A DNA stretch of 64,000 nucleotides from Planosporangium flavigriseum (GTDB lineage: Bacteria; Actinomycetota; Actinomycetes; Mycobacteriales; Micromonosporaceae), in NCBI RefSeq assembly GCF_011947225.1, contig NZ_JAATVW010000014.1, positions 1-64,000 of the forward strand. The letters run 5' to 3'. Shown here piece after piece: positions 61,627-64,000 of this stretch. Position numbers and translations under genes: made by a program. The notes under the pieces are model-generated. The model made no database searches, was not told the origin of the DNA, and saw only the letters and a program-made list of their open reading frames with translations. Position 1 is the first letter of the stretch; every line of letters starts with the position of its first letter.

Positions 61627-62781
61627 TCAGTTCCCGCTCTGCACCTGCGCGAGCTCGGTCGTGAAGGTCTGGTGGTGGCCTTGCTCGTCGGTCGTGATGC
61701 TGCGGAAGGTGCTGGCGACGCTCGGGTTGCCGAGCTGGTCCGACCTGGTCGCCCACGCCGTGTACATGTCGATCGCGCCCTGCTCCGAGGCGATCGACTC
61801 CTGGAGGTTCAGCTGGACGCCGTTCACGTAACCGGCAAGGTTGGACAGCCAGTTCCAGTTCTGCTGTTCCTGGATCTCAAGCGCGCTGAGCAACTTGCCC
61901 AGATCCGCCTGGCCGGTGGAGACGGCGACCTTGGCCATCCACTGGTACTCCGCCCACTGCCAGGATGCCGCTGCGAGGGCCGAGTTAGAGGCGCCGGTCA
62001 GTTCAGTGAAGAAAGTGCCGGAGTAGTGCGGCTCCGGTGAGACCTTGACCTGGTAGTACTCGATCTCCGGCGCGGCCGGCACCGAGCCATCCTGGCCCTG
62101 GAGGGCGTCGAGCGCCTGCGTGAGCAGGTCCGCGGCGACGGTCTGCCGCTCGGCGACTTTCCGAAGCACGTGGGCCGCCTCGTGGTCGGGTGCCTCACCG
62201 GCCCAGCGCTCGTACGCCTTCGCGGCCTCCTGCGCCTGCAGGATGGCGATCCTCAGGTTGGCGATGTTGTCCGAGCCGCTGTACAGCCCGGACAGCGTGA
62301 TCTCGTGGGTGTAGTGATCCTGGTGCTCAACCTGGCCGACAGTTCGCCAGACGTTGGCCAGGTCCGTGTAGCCTTCCTGATCCGCTGCGGCGGCGTAGCC
62401 GTAGTACTGCTGGTAGGCGGCGGCCTCGGTGACGGCCGCGCTGTTCAACAGTTGGTTCACGTTGGTGTAGCTCGACGCCGCCGACGGGTCCGTGTTCGCC
62501 AACGCAATGTAGGGACCCGGGCTCGACGATGCGTACGGGCTCGGCGAGGCCGGGGCGCTCAGTCTCGTTCCTGGCGTGGATCTCGGGTTCGGCCGCTCCG
62601 AAGTCGAGGGGCTGAGCATCGACGAAGCCGAGGGGCTGAGCATCGACGATGCCGAGGGGCTCGGCATCGGGCTCGACGATGCCGAGGCGGACACCGCGGA
62701 CGTCGCGGAAATGCCGAGGGCGGCGAGCGCAGCCGCCCCCGCAAGGGCGGGTTTTCTCGAAAGAGCGGTTCGGATGCGCAT
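61627..62781 (-). CDS. exported ferritin-like domain protein
   Basis: A 384-residue exported protein. ATG 62781 follows gaggagg; the signal peptide (KPALAGAAALAALGISATSA) is followed by a Ser/Pro/Ala repeat linker (residues 30-85) suited to crossing the cell wall. Two four-helix ferritin/rubrerythrin-like halves follow, with Glu/His motifs (TVGQVEHQDHYTHE, SITTDEQGHHQTF). This suggests a di-iron site or sequestration of iron outside the cytoplasm. It runs in the same direction as the zinc dehydrogenase gene, which starts 37 bases later, so they may be co-transcribed. Confidence 0.8.
   Translation of the reverse strand: MRIRTALSRKPALAGAAALAALGISATSAVSASASSSPMPSPSASSMLSPSASSMLSPSTSERPNPRSTPGTRLSAPASPSPYASSSPGPYIALANTDPSAASSYTNVNQLLNSAAVTEAAAYQQYYGYAAAADQEGYTDLANVWRTVGQVEHQDHYTHEITLSGLYSGSDNIANLRIAILQAQEAAKAYERWAGEAPDHEAAHVLRKVAERQTVAADLLTQALDALQGQDGSVPAAPEIEYYQVKVSPEPHYSGTFFTELTGASNSALAAASWQWAEYQWMAKVAVSTGQADLGKLLSALEIQEQQNWNWLSNLAGYVNGVQLNLQESIASEQGAIDMYTAWATRSDQLGNPSVASTFRSITTDEQGHHQTFTTELAQVQSGN
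62606..62653 (-). repeat. tandem 24-base repeat in Ser/Pro linker
   Basis: The unit gaggggctgagcatcgacga plus four bases occurs at 62606-62629 and 62630-62653 with one difference, and a degenerate third copy follows. It encodes ASSMLSPS on the minus strand, in the linker of the ferritin-like protein. It is probably slippage-prone. Confidence 0.7.
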
Positions 62782-63903
62782 GGTGCGGGGACCTCCTCGA
62801 TTAGGTGAAGGAATGCCTGATCCAGCGGGCGTTGATGATTGGCGCACTCACACGCATCCGGGTAATCTGAAGTGGACGGATCCAGTACACGTATTGCGCG
62901 ATGATCGCCCTCATGCAGCGACTCCCCAGTCAATGGCATGGGGCGATGAATGCAAACATCAAATAGACGTACGCCGGACGGCTTCAGTACGTTCTGACGG
63001 ATGTTGGTCGCTTTACCTACCAGGCAGCCTGGTACGAGTACAGCGTGTTCGGCTGTACTGAAGGTTGCCCTGTTCATCGCAGGGGCGATCGGGAGAGCGT
63101 GGCTGAATGATGGGCGCGCTCTCCCCCCGTCGGTAACGTCTCCGGCGGGGGAGAAGCACGGTCTGGCACGTGCGCGACGTCAATTGCTTATGGTCGGTCG
63201 CAGTTGCTTATCAACGAATCAGTAACTCATGGCAGTTACAGGAATCTTTCCGTTGCAAGAACAGCGTCTGTTCGCCATCCCGGGCGCTGTCGAACCGCCC
63301 ACCGAGGAGCGGGCCGCCGCCGAGGTCCCCCTACGAGAAGCGTTTTCGCGCTAACCAGACTTTAGCCCACGCCAGGACTCTCAGCCATTCCGCAGCTAGG
63401 GGTGCCTGTCGAAGTCAATAGGACCGTACCGCCGTATCCCCGTCAGCGGGTGGGCGCGGCGGCTACGGGAGCGGGAGGGCGTCCGCCGTCGAAGACCGGT
63501 TGGTTCCGGCGGCGCCGTGACGGCGCAGCATCCTGCGCTGTCCATCCTCGACAGAGCGCGTGGCCGGGCCAGCGCGCCGATTCCTGTCAAGACGCACCGC
63601 GGACGGTTGGCCGGCATCGGCCAACATCGGGCCGGAGTATCGATGGGGCTGAGATCGATGGTTAGCGTCTGCAATCAACGCGTAACCCTTCGATAACAGA
63701 CGGGAGCACTGCACCCGGGTTCCCACCCACGTCACGTACCCGCATCAAGGTTTCTTCATCCGGGTCATCTCATTCCCCCCGCCCGCCGGGACCGATGCCG
63801 GCATGCCCTGGTACAGCCATGCCCGTGCGCCCGGTGGGTTGTGAGAGCCGGATGAGCCATCGGGGGCGCCTGTCCGGCGCACCTCAACCCTGGAGGAGTC
63901 GAG
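62782..63903 (+). other. 1.1 kb without recognisable gene
   Basis: I see no ORF with homology or convincing codon use here. From about 63170 to 63260 the DNA is unusually AT-rich for the window and has a repeated attgcttat/gttgcttat pair. The left end holds the promoter region of the ferritin-like gene. The right end has a hairpin-like segment before the gene at 63904, noted separately. It may include decayed mobile DNA. Confidence 0.5.
63826..63893 (+). other. structured segment resembling group II intron motif
   Basis: gtgcgcccggtggg is followed by tgagagccggatgag and then ctgtccggc. GTGYG-type starts and a gagAGCCGGATG...GTCCGG stem are typical of bacterial group II introns. No reverse transcriptase is visible before the window ends, so this is only a resemblance; it could be an ordinary leader hairpin. 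Confidence 0.2.
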
Positions 63904-64000
63904 ATGGCTCAAGCTTCCAACTTCCGGTTATCCCGATGGGTCGGACCGCACCGCTCCGATCCGCCCAGCCCCCGGACATCCGGGAGATTTGGCAGGGCCC
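63904..64000 (+). CDS. start of unidentified gene (3' partial)
   Basis: An ATG at 63904 with a strong ribosome-binding site (ggaggag at 63892-63898) opens a frame that stays open to the window end, giving 32 residues beginning MAQASNFRLSRWVGPHRSD. The segment is basic, Pro/Ser-rich and has no signal peptide. Too little is visible to name it. Confidence 0.5.
   Translation, partial: MAQASNFRLSRWVGPHRSDPPSPRTSGRFGRA

Noticed and set aside
62606-62680. short direct repeats as a CRISPR array
   Set aside because: There are no spacers; the repeats encode a Ser/Pro linker of the ferritin-like protein.
63170-63260. AT-rich patch with repeated ttgcttat as an origin or attachment site
   Set aside because: There are only two imperfect copies, no DnaA-box set and no integrase or tRNA nearby.

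Overview
The window is high-GC DNA from a filamentous actinobacterium. The codon use, DUF397/XRE pairs, PF04672 methyltransferase, class F sortase, BlaI/M56 pair and many TAT and Sec exported proteins fit Micromonosporaceae best (inference; no rRNA or tRNA is present to fix it). No CRISPR array, intact insertion sequence, tRNA or rRNA gene was seen.

Layout. 1-7.6 kb: the 3' part of a large Rhs/YD-repeat polymorphic toxin with a Hint autoprocessing domain and a low-GC toxin tip, followed by a candidate immunity gene. A scar area follows, with a frameshifted Rhs-core fragment, a scrap resembling the 3' end of a GH15 gene, an orphan small protein gene and a broken HIT hydrolase. 7.6-12.5 kb: small regulatory genes, including an HTH/coiled-coil protein, three overlapping tiny genes, XRE-DUF5753, a SAM methyltransferase, DUF397 and a GGDEF protein with a small partner. 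12.5-22.9 kb: GH15 and alpha/beta hydrolase, an ABC exporter, a divergent BlaI/M56 pair with two dyad operators, DedA, a phosphatase relic, CapA, and a sortase F with a dedicated surface protein. 23-30 kb: a TAT-exported beta-propeller amidohydrolase and a 1276-residue kinase/receiver/PP2C/anti-sigma-like hybrid.

30.4-55 kb is the most interesting part. A minus-strand arm encodes xylose isomerase, a secreted ThuA/sugar dehydrogenase/PKD/CBM6-like protein and a TAT-exported sugar isomerase-like protein. Divergent from it runs a long plus-strand series with mostly overlapping genes: ROK regulator, RbsA/RbsC/RbsB-type sugar transporter, Gfo/Idh oxidoreductase, TIM-barrel isomerase, an inositol-phosphate-synthase-like cyclase, then UbiA prenyltransferase (EboC), a second TIM barrel, EboA, EboB, EboE and EboF. 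It ends with secreted ThuA, an unknown membrane-anchored protein, a multicopper oxidase and DUF1080. I read this as an Ebo locus in which an MIPS-family cyclase stands where EboD (a dehydroquinate-synthase-like cyclase) is usual, joined to a sugar importer and a set resembling 3-keto-glycoside catabolism. It may make a prenylated cyclitol.

55-62.8 kb: an XRE regulator, then SDR, FAD disulfide oxidoreductase, catalase, zinc alcohol/formaldehyde dehydrogenase and an exported ferritin-like protein, which look like an oxidative-stress group. The last 1.1 kb before 63904 has no recognisable gene; a new gene starts at 63904 and runs off the window.
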